Assembly (NCBI GenBank): GCA_963652365.1
Contig: CAVJTH010000002.1
Location: 1-64,000 of the forward strand
Direction of reading: 5' to 3'
Source of the DNA: Hallerella sp963652365
GTDB taxonomy: Bacteria; Fibrobacterota; Fibrobacteria; Fibrobacterales; Fibrobacteraceae
DNA length: 64,000 bases
A program made the position numbers and the translations under genes. How positions within the stretch are numbered: position 1 is the stretch's first letter; each line of letters starts with the position of its first letter. Below, one piece after another: positions 50,745-59,432 of the stretch. The notes beneath the pieces are model-generated. The model ran no database searches and was not told where the DNA came from. It worked only from the letters and a program-made list of their open reading frames with translations.

Positions 50745-51920
50745 ATGAAAAAAGCCTTGATCGCTCTTGCTTTCGGTACGTTTGGCCTAGGCATTGCGGA
50801 ATACGTAATGATGGGCATCCTTCCTTTTATCGCCGGGGATTTTCGGGTAAGCATTCCGCAAGCGGGACGCTTGATTTCCGCCTATGCGCTCGGCGTCTGC
50901 GTCGGAGCGCCGATTGTCGCCGTCTTTGCGCGCAAGTGGCCGTTAAAGCGGATTCTCTACCTGCTCGTGCTCGTGATGATCGCGGCGTCCTTTGCGATGG
51001 CCCTGTGCACGCGCTTTGAATGGATGCTCGTGTTTCGCTTTCTCGCGGGGCTTCCCCATGGCGCCTATTTCGGGGTCAGCAGCATTGTGGCGGATCGTCT
51101 CTCGAAGGAAGGCGGTTCGTCGTTTGCCGTCGCCATCATGTGTTCGGGCATGACCGTTGCGAACCTGGTGGGGATTCCGCTCGGAACGTTCTTTACCGAG
51201 GCTTTTTCGTGGAGGCTCGTGTTCGGCTTTTCGGGGCTTTGGGACATCGCGACATTGATTGTCGTCGCCCGCTGGATCCCGGAGATGGAGGCGCTTCCCG
51301 ACTGCGGGCTGAAACGGGAATTTCGCTTCTTGAAGACGCTCGCGCCGTGGCTTCTGATTGCGGCGACGGTACTCGGCAATGCGGGCGTGTTCTGCTTTTA
51401 CAGCTACGTCTCCCCGACCCTTACGCAGCTTGCGGGAATCCCTGTTTCGTGGCTCTCGTGCATGATGATTCTTTCGGGGGCTGGAATGGTTATCGGGAAT
51501 CTCTGCGGCGGAAAGCTTTCGGACAGGTTTGGCAAGGGAAGGACGTGTCGCGGAATCGAAACGGCGATTTGCGTCGTTCTCGCGCTGATCTTTTTGACGG
51601 CTCACTGGGCATGGTGTCTGCTTCCGTTGATGTTTCTTGTCTGCGGAGGCCTTTTTGCCATGTCGTCGCCACAGCAGCTTCTTCTTTTGCGCTTTAGCGA
51701 AGGCGGCGAACTGATGGGCGGCGCGATGGTGCAGCTGGCCTTCAATCTGGGAAACGCCGTGGGAGCGTGGCTCGGTGGCTTGCCGATCGTGGAAAGTTCT
51801 CCGGTGACATACCACTATCCCTCGGCGATCGGAGCGTTCCTTGCCGCGCTGGGTGTCGTCTGCTACATCGTCTTTTGCAAGAAGTACGAGTCGTCGCGCG
51901 AAAATCCGCCTCTTCGGTAG
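50745..51920 (+). CDS. MFS transporter, AraJ-like efflux family
   Basis: A 391-aa major facilitator with 12 hydrophobic segments. The N-terminus (ALAFGTFGLGIAEYVMMGILPFIAGDFRVSIPQAGRLISAYALGVCVGAP) and the GLPHGAYFGVSS motif are typical of the AraJ/YdeA DHA1 efflux group, which exports arabinose, sugars or drugs. AGGTG precedes the ATG. Regulator or substrate not evident from neighbours. Confidence 0.88.
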   Translation: MKKALIALAFGTFGLGIAEYVMMGILPFIAGDFRVSIPQAGRLISAYALGVCVGAPIVAVFARKWPLKRILYLLVLVMIAASFAMALCTRFEWMLVFRFLAGLPHGAYFGVSSIVADRLSKEGGSSFAVAIMCSGMTVANLVGIPLGTFFTEAFSWRLVFGFSGLWDIATLIVVARWIPEMEALPDCGLKREFRFLKTLAPWLLIAATVLGNAGVFCFYSYVSPTLTQLAGIPVSWLSCMMILSGAGMVIGNLCGGKLSDRFGKGRTCRGIETAICVVLALIFLTAHWAWCLLPLMFLVCGGLFAMSSPQQLLLLRFSEGGELMGGAMVQLAFNLGNAVGAWLGGLPIVESSPVTYHYPSAIGAFLAALGVVCYIVFCKKYESSRENPPLR

Positions 51921-52007
51921 GCGTTTTCGTCTTTCGCTTTCGAGCGGCGCGATGCGGATTGCTATCTTTCGGGCACATCTTTAGGCCGAAAGGCGAGGAG
52001 TGCTTCG

Positions 52008-52838
52008 ATGGCGACATTCGTAATGGTGAACGGTATTCCCGGAAGCATGGGAAGAATCGTTGCGGAAACCTGCGTAAAGCGTGGACTGGAACTTGTGCCG
52101 TATTCCTTGACGGGAGAGCAGATTGTCGAAAGCGAATCCGACGTGGCCGGAAAACGAATCCATTTGCTGAAACCTTCGAATCGCGAAGAACGGATTGCAG
52201 AGATTCTCTCCGACTATCCGGGACTCGTCGCGGTCGATTTCACGCATCCGACGGCTGTCAACTCGAACGCCGAATTCTATGTCGCGCATCGGATTCCCTT
52301 TGTGATGGGAACGACGGGGGGAGACCGGGAAGCTCTAAAAAGGCTGGTGACGGAAGCCAACCATCCAAGCGTCATCGCTCCGAACATGGCCAAGCAGATT
52401 GTCGCTTTCCAGGCGATGATCGAATGGCTTTCGGAAACGTTCCCGACGGCATTTGACGGCTATACGCTCTCCATTGTGGAAAGCCACCAGAAGACGAAGG
52501 CGGATACGAGCGGAACGGCGAAGGCGGTCGCCAAGTCCTTCGAAAAGATGGGACTCGAATTCGACGAGAGCCGAATCGTCAAGATTCGGAACGACGCGGA
52601 CTCGATGGAAAGAATGCATGTTCCCGCGGAATACCTTTCGGGGCACGCCTTTCACACCTATTCGCTCGACAGCGCCGACGGAACGGTTCACTTTGAATTC
52701 CGTCACAACGTCTGCGGAAGAAAGATCTATGCGGAAGGTTCCGTGGATGCCGTGAACTTTCTCGCCGGGGAGCTCGCGAAGGGAAACGCGCGCCCGTTCG
52801 ACATGATGGACGTTCTGCGTTCCGGCAAGATGCGTTAA
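52008..52838 (+). CDS. dapB: 4-hydroxy-tetrahydrodipicolinate reductase, plant-type
   Basis: DapB (276 aa) makes tetrahydrodipicolinate for lysine and diaminopimelate. Rossmann loop NGIPGSMGRIV at the N-terminus; catalytic segment ESHQKTKADTSGTAKAV (E. coli HHRHKVDAPSGTA); FEFRHNVCGRKIYAEGSVDA near the end. The pattern fits the plant-type DapB subgroup (TIGR02130), which bacteria of several phyla share. GAGGAG precedes the ATG. hemB follows after 17 bp, so the two are likely co-transcribed. Confidence 0.93.
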   Translation: MATFVMVNGIPGSMGRIVAETCVKRGLELVPYSLTGEQIVESESDVAGKRIHLLKPSNREERIAEILSDYPGLVAVDFTHPTAVNSNAEFYVAHRIPFVMGTTGGDREALKRLVTEANHPSVIAPNMAKQIVAFQAMIEWLSETFPTAFDGYTLSIVESHQKTKADTSGTAKAVAKSFEKMGLEFDESRIVKIRNDADSMERMHVPAEYLSGHAFHTYSLDSADGTVHFEFRHNVCGRKIYAEGSVDAVNFLAGELAKGNARPFDMMDVLRSGKMR

Positions 52839-52855
52839 ACGTGAAGGAAAATCTT

Positions 52856-53857
52856 ATGGAGACTTTTACGCTGGACATTTTGGAACGTCCGCGTCGCAAC
52901 CGAAAGAGCGCGACCGTTCGGAACCTGGTTCGCGAAACGGAACTTTCGGTAAAGGATCTGGTCTATCCCGTGTTTATCATGGAAGGCTCCGGGAAGGAAG
53001 AACCGATTCCTTCGATGCCCGGGATGACGCGAAAGACGGTCGATGTGCTTCTGGAGGAAGTCGAGGAATGCGTTGCGCTCGGAATTTCCGCGATTGCGCC
53101 GTTTCCGTCGATCGAAGAATCGAAGAAGGACCGCATCGGCTCGGAAAGCTACAATCCCGACGGCCTTGTGCCGACATGCGTTCGCGCCGTAAAGGAAAAA
53201 TTTCCGGATGTCGTCGTGATGACGGACGTCGCGCTCGATCCGTTCAACATCGATGGCCACGATGGCATCGTCGCGGCATCGGGAGAGATCCTGAACGACG
53301 AAACGGTCGAGATCCTTTGCAAGATGGCCGTTTGCCATGCGAAGGCGGGGGCGGATTTCGTCTGCCCCTCCGACATGATGGACGGTCGCATTGGCGCCAT
53401 CCGGAAGGCGCTCGACGCGGAAAGGCTTGTAAATACGTCGATCCTCGCCTACAGCGCCAAGTACGCTTCGGCGTTCTACGGCCCCTTTCGCGACGCCCTT
53501 GATTCCGCGCCGAAAGCCGGAGACAAGAAAACATACCAGATGGATCCGGGAAACCGCCTCGAAGCGATTCGCGAAGTGGCGCTCGACATTGCCGAAAGCG
53601 CGGACGTCGTGATGGTGAAGCCCGCCTGCTACTATCTGGACGTCTTGCGGGAAGTGGCGAACTTTTCGAAAGTCCCCGTCGCGGCCTACCAGGTGAGCGG
53701 GGAATATGCGATGCTTTGCGCTGCGGCGGAAAACGGCTGGCTCAATCGAAATCGCGTGATCCTCGAAAGCCTGACGGGAATTCGGCGTGCCGGGGCGAAG
53801 ATCATCTGGACCTATTTTGCCAAGGAAGCGGCTCGCTTGCTGCAAGGGGAATGCTAA
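52856..53857 (+). CDS. hemB: Porphobilinogen synthase (delta-aminolevulinic acid dehydratase)
   Basis: HemB (333 aa) joins two 5-aminolevulinate molecules into porphobilinogen. The two active-site lysines are in TSILAYSAKYASAFYGPFRDA and VMVKPACYYLD. The metal site reads DVALDPFNIDGHDG: Asp/Ala replace the cysteines of zinc-dependent enzymes, so this is the magnesium-type, Zn-independent form. ATG 52856 has AAGGAA upstream. The Fib_succ gene starts 1 bp after the stop. Confidence 0.96.
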   Translation: METFTLDILERPRRNRKSATVRNLVRETELSVKDLVYPVFIMEGSGKEEPIPSMPGMTRKTVDVLLEEVEECVALGISAIAPFPSIEESKKDRIGSESYNPDGLVPTCVRAVKEKFPDVVVMTDVALDPFNIDGHDGIVAASGEILNDETVEILCKMAVCHAKAGADFVCPSDMMDGRIGAIRKALDAERLVNTSILAYSAKYASAFYGPFRDALDSAPKAGDKKTYQMDPGNRLEAIREVALDIAESADVVMVKPACYYLDVLREVANFSKVPVAAYQVSGEYAMLCAAAENGWLNRNRVILESLTGIRRAGAKIIWTYFAKEAARLLQGEC

Positions 53858-53858
53858 A

Positions 53859-54956
53859 ATGCACACATTGAAAATTTCGTTGGGACTCGCGCTTCTTTCT
53901 TCGAATCTTTTGGCCGCTCCGCCTCGGACGTGGGACGCGATTTTCCATGCGGATGGCCGTGGCGAATACGAAAGTGCGCCGATTGTGGGCCAGGTCCGTT
54001 TTTACAATTACGAGTATTACGGCGAAAAGCAGCCCGTATCGTTTGCCGTCAAGAGCGAAAACTTCGACTTCGTGGTTTCCGGCGAGATGAAGGTCGCGGC
54101 GGACACGGTCGAAAACAAGCGCTTTTACGGCGAATGCAACCGGACAAAGGAAGCGTGGATCTCGTATGTCGAAGGACCGCAAAAATTCGGCAAGGAAGAG
54201 CTTGTCGCCGACATCAAGGGCGTCGATATCGCCTGTGGCGACGATCTGTATGCGCTTCGGAATATCAAGATCAAGTTCAGGAATCCTGCCGCGCAGAAGT
54301 GGTGGACGCAAAACCTGGAACAATCGGACAGACGCCGTCGGGACTTGCTCGCCGATTTCCGTATCGCGGAACAGGAGCATTTTGCGGAAGTCCGGCGCAA
54401 TTCCGGAGCCATTACGGACGTTCGCGACGGGCAGGTCTATCGGACGATTAAAATCGACGGTCGTACGTGGCTCGCCCAGAATGTCAACTACAATATCCCG
54501 GGAGAATCCTGGTGCTATGACGACAAGGACACGTATTGCAATCGCAGCGGAAGGCTCTATACGCTCGATGGCGCCAGAAAGGCTTGCCCCAAAGGCTTTC
54601 ACCTGCCGCGAGACCGTGAATGGCAGGATATGCTGACCGGGCTTACGGGGTGCTATGACGGTGTCCAGAAATGCGAAGCGTTTGCGTCAAGGCTCAAGGC
54701 GCGTTCGGGCTGGCAGGGCGGAGGCGGCACGGACGATTACGGCTTTACCGCGTTCGGTTCCGGACGCAGGGAAGTTCTAGGACGCGGATTCCGCTATGTC
54801 GAAATGGGAGAATATACCGCATTCTGGAGCTCGCAGAACGGTCGAAACGAAACAATCTGGATCTGGGTCCTTGGACGGATGGGCGACAACATGGTCCGCG
54901 AACTCGCGCCGAACAAGGACAACGCCTATTCGGTTCGCTGTATCGACGGCGATTGA
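53859..54956 (+). CDS. Exported protein with a C-terminal Fib_succ_major domain
   Basis: A 365-aa protein. A signal peptide (MHTLKISLGLALLSSNLLAA, cleaved by signal peptidase I rather than lipid-anchored) is followed by a ~180-residue N-terminal domain of beta character and a short basic helical linker (QSDRRRRDLLADFRIAEQEHF). The C-terminal ~160 residues are the Fib_succ domain: YRTIKIDGRTWLAQNVNY, CYDDKDTYCNRSGRLYTLDGA, ACPKGFHLPRDREWQDML, AYSVRCIDGD. It follows hemB by 1 bp and so is probably co-transcribed with dapB-hemB, which seems to be coincidence rather than function. Confidence 0.9.
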   Translation: MHTLKISLGLALLSSNLLAAPPRTWDAIFHADGRGEYESAPIVGQVRFYNYEYYGEKQPVSFAVKSENFDFVVSGEMKVAADTVENKRFYGECNRTKEAWISYVEGPQKFGKEELVADIKGVDIACGDDLYALRNIKIKFRNPAAQKWWTQNLEQSDRRRRDLLADFRIAEQEHFAEVRRNSGAITDVRDGQVYRTIKIDGRTWLAQNVNYNIPGESWCYDDKDTYCNRSGRLYTLDGARKACPKGFHLPRDREWQDMLTGLTGCYDGVQKCEAFASRLKARSGWQGGGGTDDYGFTAFGSGRREVLGRGFRYVEMGEYTAFWSSQNGRNETIWIWVLGRMGDNMVRELAPNKDNAYSVRCIDGD

Positions 54957-54973
54957 CGGATAGTTTCCGATGA

Positions 54974-55002
54974 AAAAAGTCTCCGCAGGGCGGAGACTTT
55001 TT
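54974..55002. terminator. Bidirectional terminator between the Fib_succ gene and serC
   Basis: AAAGTCTCCGC (54976/78-54986) pairs with GCGGAGACTTT (54990-55000), with A6 before and T5 after. Confidence 0.9.
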
Positions 55003-55021
55003 CGCTTGGATTCTTGACGGC

Positions 55022-56131
55022 TTAGCCGAGAACCTTCTTTTCGAAATCGCCCATGACGCGGACGAGTTCCTTGACGCCTTCGAGCGGCATCGCGTTGTAG
55101 AGGCTCGCGCGGAATCCGCCGACGGAACGGTGTCCCTTGAGCTGTTCCAGTCCCTGTTCCTTGGCGAACGCGAGGAATTCCTTCTGCAGGGCGTCGGTCT
55201 TGGACGGATCGACGGCATCGTTCCGGAATACGAACGGAATGTTCATGCGGGAACGGTCCTGCTTGGCGGCGGTTCCTACAAAGAGCTTCGAATTGTCCAG
55301 GCAGTCGTAAAGAAGGCCGCTCTTCTGGATGTTGACCTTTTCCATTTCCGCGATACCGCCGTTCGCGTCGAGCCAGTGCAGAACGCGGTTCATCACGTAG
55401 ATGGCAAAGACGGGCGGCGTGTTGAACATGCTCTTGCCGTCGATGTGCGTCTGGTAGTTGAGCATGGTCGGAATGTAACGCTTGACCTTGCCCAGGATGT
55501 CCTTGCGGATGATGACGGTCGTTACGCCTGCGCAGCTCATGTTCTTCTGGGCTCCGGCGTAGATCATGCCAAATTCCTTGACGTCGATCGGGCGGGAAAG
55601 AATGTCCGAACTCATGTCGGCGACAAGGTAGCCGCTTTCCGCTTTCGGGAACTTGAAGTATTCGGTTCCGTAGATCGTGTTGTTGCTCGTGACGTGCAGG
55701 TAGGTCGCGCCCGGAGTCTGGGTGAACTCGGTCGGGAGATGCGTGTAGTTGTCCGGCTTGGAAGTCGCGATTTCCTTGACGCCGCTCGCGAGAGCCTTGG
55801 CTTCTTTCAAGGCCTTGTTCGCCCATACGCCCGTGTTGATGTAGTCGGCCTTGCCGTCTTCGTCGAGCAGGTTCATCGGGACCATGCAGAACTGGAGCGA
55901 TGCGCCACCCCCCAGATAGACGATTTCGTAGTCTTCGGGAATGCCCATCAGTTTGCGAAGCGTCGCGTTCGTGTCTTCGACCATTCCTTCGACAGCCGGA
56001 GTGCGGTGGCTGATTTCAAGAATGCCCACGCCGGTATTTGCAAAGTCTGCAATCGCCTCGGCGGCTTCCTTGGTGGCTTGTTTCGGCAGCGTGGAGGGTC
56101 CGGCGCTGAAATTATAGATTGTCTTGCTCAT
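55022..56131 (-). CDS. serC: Phosphoserine aminotransferase
   Basis: SerC (369 aa) makes 3-phosphoserine for serine synthesis and serves pyridoxine synthesis. The N-terminus YNFSAGPSTLPKQA is diagnostic; the PLP lysine is in IYAGAQKNMSCAGVTTVII; HRSVGGFRASLYNAMPLEGVKELVRVM closes the protein. AGAAAGGACA precedes the ATG and a TAnnTTTG element lies 37 nt upstream. Confidence 0.97.
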   Translation of the reverse strand: MSKTIYNFSAGPSTLPKQATKEAAEAIADFANTGVGILEISHRTPAVEGMVEDTNATLRKLMGIPEDYEIVYLGGGASLQFCMVPMNLLDEDGKADYINTGVWANKALKEAKALASGVKEIATSKPDNYTHLPTEFTQTPGATYLHVTSNNTIYGTEYFKFPKAESGYLVADMSSDILSRPIDVKEFGMIYAGAQKNMSCAGVTTVIIRKDILGKVKRYIPTMLNYQTHIDGKSMFNTPPVFAIYVMNRVLHWLDANGGIAEMEKVNIQKSGLLYDCLDNSKLFVGTAAKQDRSRMNIPFVFRNDAVDPSKTDALQKEFLAFAKEQGLEQLKGHRSVGGFRASLYNAMPLEGVKELVRVMGDFEKKVLG

Positions 56132-56168
56132 GGCATTGTCCTTTCTAAGCTTGTTTTAAAAGGCTGTT

Positions 56169-56176
56169 CAAATGTA
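56169..56176 (-). promoter_or_regulatory. TAnnTTTG promoter element of serC
   Basis: Minus-strand TACATTTG ends 37 nt before the serC start. Confidence 0.5.
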
Positions 56177-56215
56177 GAAAAAGGAAGCTTGCTCACAAGC
56201 GTTCCTTTCTGGTTT

Positions 56216-56740
56216 TCATTCTTCGAGGGCTTCGATGGCCGCCTTGTATTTCTTGAGGCGAAACTTTGTCTTGAGTTCGCGGCGTTCCTGGCGGTGGATG
56301 TACTTGTCTTCGAGGAGGACGTTCAGGATGGCCGATTTCGCCTTGGCGGCGACCGGATTGGACTTTAGCGTCTTCACGAAGTTGACAAATTCCTTTTCGC
56401 GGGCCTCGTAGGTCGCTTCTTCGGCGGGAACGCCCTCTGCCATCAGCTTGCAGCTGTAATCGTCGATCCATGCCTGATCCTTGTGATAGGTCATGCGCTG
56501 GATGAGTTCGACCATTTCGGCGGGAACGCCTGCCTGGACAAGGTCTTCCGGGGTCATCCTGGTGGAAGCCGTCAAGGAATCCTGCAAGATGGCGAGTATT
56601 TGAACTTCTTCGGATTCTCCCTTGTTCTTTAGATAGTCCGCGACGTTTTGGAGGAAATCGATATAAGGACCGCCGGCCTTGTCGGTTTGCCCGGCGTGAA
56701 CCTTGGCGGCGATGGCAAAAGCGTCTTGATAGGTAAGCAT
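56216..56740 (-). CDS. Degenerate RelA/SpoT-type HD-domain protein
   Basis: A 174-aa protein whose first ~90 residues follow the HD-hydrolase pattern of SpoT/MESH1: AFAIAAKVHAGQTDKAGGPYIDFLQNVADYL..., ILAILQDSLTAST (usually LLHDVVEDT), MTPEDLVQAGVPAEMVELIQRMTYHKD. The His before VA and the HD doublet are replaced (DF and QD), so the metal site is lost and ppGpp hydrolysis is unlikely; binding or regulation is more plausible. The C-terminal part is a charged helix. Monocistronic; TATATT/TATTAT lies ~35 nt upstream. Confidence 0.7.
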   Translation of the reverse strand: MLTYQDAFAIAAKVHAGQTDKAGGPYIDFLQNVADYLKNKGESEEVQILAILQDSLTASTRMTPEDLVQAGVPAEMVELIQRMTYHKDQAWIDDYSCKLMAEGVPAEEATYEAREKEFVNFVKTLKSNPVAAKAKSAILNVLLEDKYIHRQERRELKTKFRLKKYKAAIEALEE

Positions 56741-56850
56741 GTGAAATCCTTTAGAAAAATTCCTTTTCTCATAATATAGATTTGTCGCTTCTGAAAGAGG
56801 CGAAATTTTTGGTTTTTCTTGAACGGCGGTGTATTTTTCCCGATTTGTGC

Positions 56851-56856
56851 TATTTT
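56851..56856 (+). promoter_or_regulatory. -10-like box 6 nt before the GH57-like gene (leaderless candidate)
   Basis: TATTTT is followed by TAGGAA and the ATG at 56863. The AGGA is only 2 nt from the start. Confidence 0.4.
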
Positions 56857-56862
56857 TAGGAA

Positions 56863-58743
56863 ATGAAGCCCCTGAAACTAGCCATGTTGCTCTATGTCAA
56901 GGAGCCTTTTTCCCTGGAAAAGGATTCCTTCGAACCGCTGTTCTCCCAGATAGCGAAGCGGGTGAATGCGCTTCTGAAAGTCGAAAGAGTGCGTTTTTCC
57001 CTGTTCTTGCCGGGACATGTCGCCGAAGTCTGGAACCGTCGGAATATCGCCGAGGTCGTGGAAATGCGGAAAGCGATTCGCGAAGGAAACCTGGAAATTC
57101 TCGGCGGGGGATACCATGATCCGATGCTTCCGCTTTTTCCGGTCGAGCTCCAGCGACTGCAGCTGAAAAGGCATCTGGCGCTTCTGGAAAAGGTATTTCG
57201 GACGGAGCCTGTCGGCTACTTCAATTCCTCGATGGCGTGGGAAATTTCGATGACCGAGGTTCTCGCGAAACAGGGATTTCGCTATGCGCTCGTTTCGGAG
57301 CGGAGCCTGCAGGAAACCCTGGGGCTCGCGACGCGCGTGACGGGCTGGTTCACGACCGAGGACAGGGATTCCGTGATGCAGCTCTTGCCGGTTGCCCGGG
57401 ATCTGGGCGATTCACTTCTTCTCGACGCTCCGATGCTCCAGGCAAAGATCGAATCCTTGGGAGAAAGCGAAAATACGTGGGTGCTTTCGCTCCCCGTTCC
57501 CGTAGCGGATGCGGCTTCGGCCGATGCCTTTTTCGATCGCCTGCAGGAAACCCTGACCCGATTCCCGTTCGCGTTCTGGACCCTTTCGCACGTGCTCGAG
57601 GAACCTTCGGGAGGAAAGGTGAACCTGATGAGCGATATCGGAAGCGACGTGGGGCTTCCCGACGGTTCGCGCAGCTGCCGGGAACTTCTCTTGCGCCGTC
57701 CGGAAGCGGATCTGATGCACAAGTCGCTGCTTGTCGCGAATTCCCATGCGGAATCCCTGCTCGGCGAAAAGGAACTTCTGGCCATGCGCGAAAAGCTCTT
57801 GCCGGTGATGGCGCCGGAATACTATGCGGACCTGTATGACGAACGGGGAATCCGCAGTCCTGTGGTGCGGTGGAACGGAAGCCGGCAGATCATCGCCGTG
57901 GAAAGGGAGACGGAAAGGCTTGCAAGGCTCGACGGGCGCCGCGTGGAAGTTTCGGATTTCTTGCGAAACGGCTATCGGCAGATTCTTGCGAACAATCCGG
58001 ACCTGCAGTTCCTTTTGGAGCAGAGCGAAGGCGCGTCGCTGCGTTCGCTCGTGTACAAGCCTGCCCAGGTCAACCTGGTGAGTTCCTTGCGGCAAAACGG
58101 AGACATTCCCCGGGCGTTCGTGGAACACCTGATGGCGCCTTCGGTTTCCGAATCGAAACAGGTGGATTCGGCGCTCAACGATGGTCTTGGAATCCTGGAC
58201 GCGCCCTACGATTACCAGATCGAGCGGCGCGAGGATTCGCTGGGAATCCTGATGCGCTCCGAGCAGATGGCGGACATCGAAAGCGAAAAGCACGTGCTGC
58301 ACGTGGAAAAGGAGTTTTCGCTGAAGGGAAGAAGTTCCGCGCTGGAAGTCGCCTATGCGCTTTCGAATGGAACGTTCTCGGACCTGAACGCCTATTTCGG
58401 CACGGAACTGGATCTGGGATTTCGAAAGTTCCACGGGGATCGCGCCTACGACTTGAAGATCGACGGAAAAAGGATACCCCTGGAATCGTCCATGCCGCTG
58501 CTCTATCCTTCGGCGTCGGAAGTTGTGCTGAAGGATGGAATCCTCTCCTATGCGTTTCGATTCCGCTTTTCGCGCCCGGCAAGCGTCGCCCTGAGCTGGA
58601 TCATGGGCTCGCATCGGTCGGCGGCTCCGACGGTTGTCCAGGGAATTCGCCTGTTCGTCTTCTGGGACTTGAGCCTGAGCGGGCAAAAGATCGAACGCCT
58701 GAAAATCGGGATGGATTTTTCGCAGCGAGGACTCTTTCTATGA
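56863..58743 (+). CDS. GH57-type 4-alpha-glucanotransferase homologue lacking catalytic residues
   Basis: A 626-aa protein with the layout of GH57 4-alpha-glucanotransferase/alpha-amylase: N-terminal catalytic-type barrel (to ~270), the linking helical region NLMSDIG...RRPEADLMHKSLLVANSHA, and a C-terminal DUF1926-like beta domain (~340-626). The family motif GGGYHDPMLPLFP is kept, but the HQP motif reads YVKEP, the nucleophile motif WLTERVWE reads YFNSSMAWE (Glu to Ser), and the acid/base DDGEKFG is absent. It is probably a carbohydrate-binding or regulatory pseudoenzyme. It heads a seven-gene envelope cluster and overlaps the next gene by 4 bp. Confidence 0.78.
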   Translation: MKPLKLAMLLYVKEPFSLEKDSFEPLFSQIAKRVNALLKVERVRFSLFLPGHVAEVWNRRNIAEVVEMRKAIREGNLEILGGGYHDPMLPLFPVELQRLQLKRHLALLEKVFRTEPVGYFNSSMAWEISMTEVLAKQGFRYALVSERSLQETLGLATRVTGWFTTEDRDSVMQLLPVARDLGDSLLLDAPMLQAKIESLGESENTWVLSLPVPVADAASADAFFDRLQETLTRFPFAFWTLSHVLEEPSGGKVNLMSDIGSDVGLPDGSRSCRELLLRRPEADLMHKSLLVANSHAESLLGEKELLAMREKLLPVMAPEYYADLYDERGIRSPVVRWNGSRQIIAVERETERLARLDGRRVEVSDFLRNGYRQILANNPDLQFLLEQSEGASLRSLVYKPAQVNLVSSLRQNGDIPRAFVEHLMAPSVSESKQVDSALNDGLGILDAPYDYQIERREDSLGILMRSEQMADIESEKHVLHVEKEFSLKGRSSALEVAYALSNGTFSDLNAYFGTELDLGFRKFHGDRAYDLKIDGKRIPLESSMPLLYPSASEVVLKDGILSYAFRFRFSRPASVALSWIMGSHRSAAPTVVQGIRLFVFWDLSLSGQKIERLKIGMDFSQRGLFL

Positions 58744-59432
58744 AATCGGAACAGATAGACCTGTTTGTCGAGGAATCCGCCGGGGAAATCTACATCCGGA
58801 TTCGCGGAACCTTCGGGTTTACGCAACAGGCGGCCTTTCGGGAAAAGGTGCTGAGCTTGCTGGAAGGCCCCGGAAAAATCTGGTTCCTGGATATCGACAA
58901 GGCGCGCTTTACGGAAGAGGAATATCTGCCGATGTTCCTGGATTTTCTGGAGAAGTGCAAGCGGAAGGGCGCGGAACTCGTCCTGGTCTTTGGCGACGAA
59001 GAAAACAGAAAATACTTTAGCCAGTATTCGCATATCTTTACGGTGACGGAAGACTGGAAAAAGTATCGGCGGCCCGGACTTTTCAATGCGCTGGTTTTCG
59101 CCGGAGTCTCTTACAGCAAGAGGACGGGTATCCGGATAAGCCCGACGATCGCGATGATCCTTGTCGCCATCGTTGTCTGCTGGTTTCTCGCCCTGTATGG
59201 AATCATTCGCAGCCAGGGCGCGGACATTCGGGCGCGCGAAAACCGTCTTGTCGAGCTGGAAGGCGAGTCGCGCGAGATGCAGGGAGAGCTGGAATACCTG
59301 CAGTCGATTATCGGCCCCTTGAAAAACCTCGGGCTGATCGTCGATTCGACGACATCGAGAAAGGCGGAACTCCGGATTCGCAGCTGGACGAAATACCTGG
59401 ACAGGCTTGAGGATCGCCGCCGTGAAAAATAG
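58740..59432 (+). CDS. STAS-like domain membrane protein with coiled coil
   Basis: A 230-aa protein. Residues 1-110 look like a STAS (anti-sigma-antagonist-like) domain: GEIYIRIRGTFGFTQQAAFREKV, WFLDIDKARFTEEE, KRKGAELVLVFGDEE. A single membrane helix follows (~145-165, IAMILVAIVVCWFLALYGII), then a charged coiled-coil (~170-230). The start overlaps the GH57-like stop (ATGA), and the end overlaps the lytic transglycosylase start by 11 bp. It may tether or regulate cell-wall functions of its neighbours. Confidence 0.65.
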   Translation: MKSEQIDLFVEESAGEIYIRIRGTFGFTQQAAFREKVLSLLEGPGKIWFLDIDKARFTEEEYLPMFLDFLEKCKRKGAELVLVFGDEENRKYFSQYSHIFTVTEDWKKYRRPGLFNALVFAGVSYSKRTGIRISPTIAMILVAIVVCWFLALYGIIRSQGADIRARENRLVELEGESREMQGELEYLQSIIGPLKNLGLIVDSTTSRKAELRIRSWTKYLDRLEDRRREK

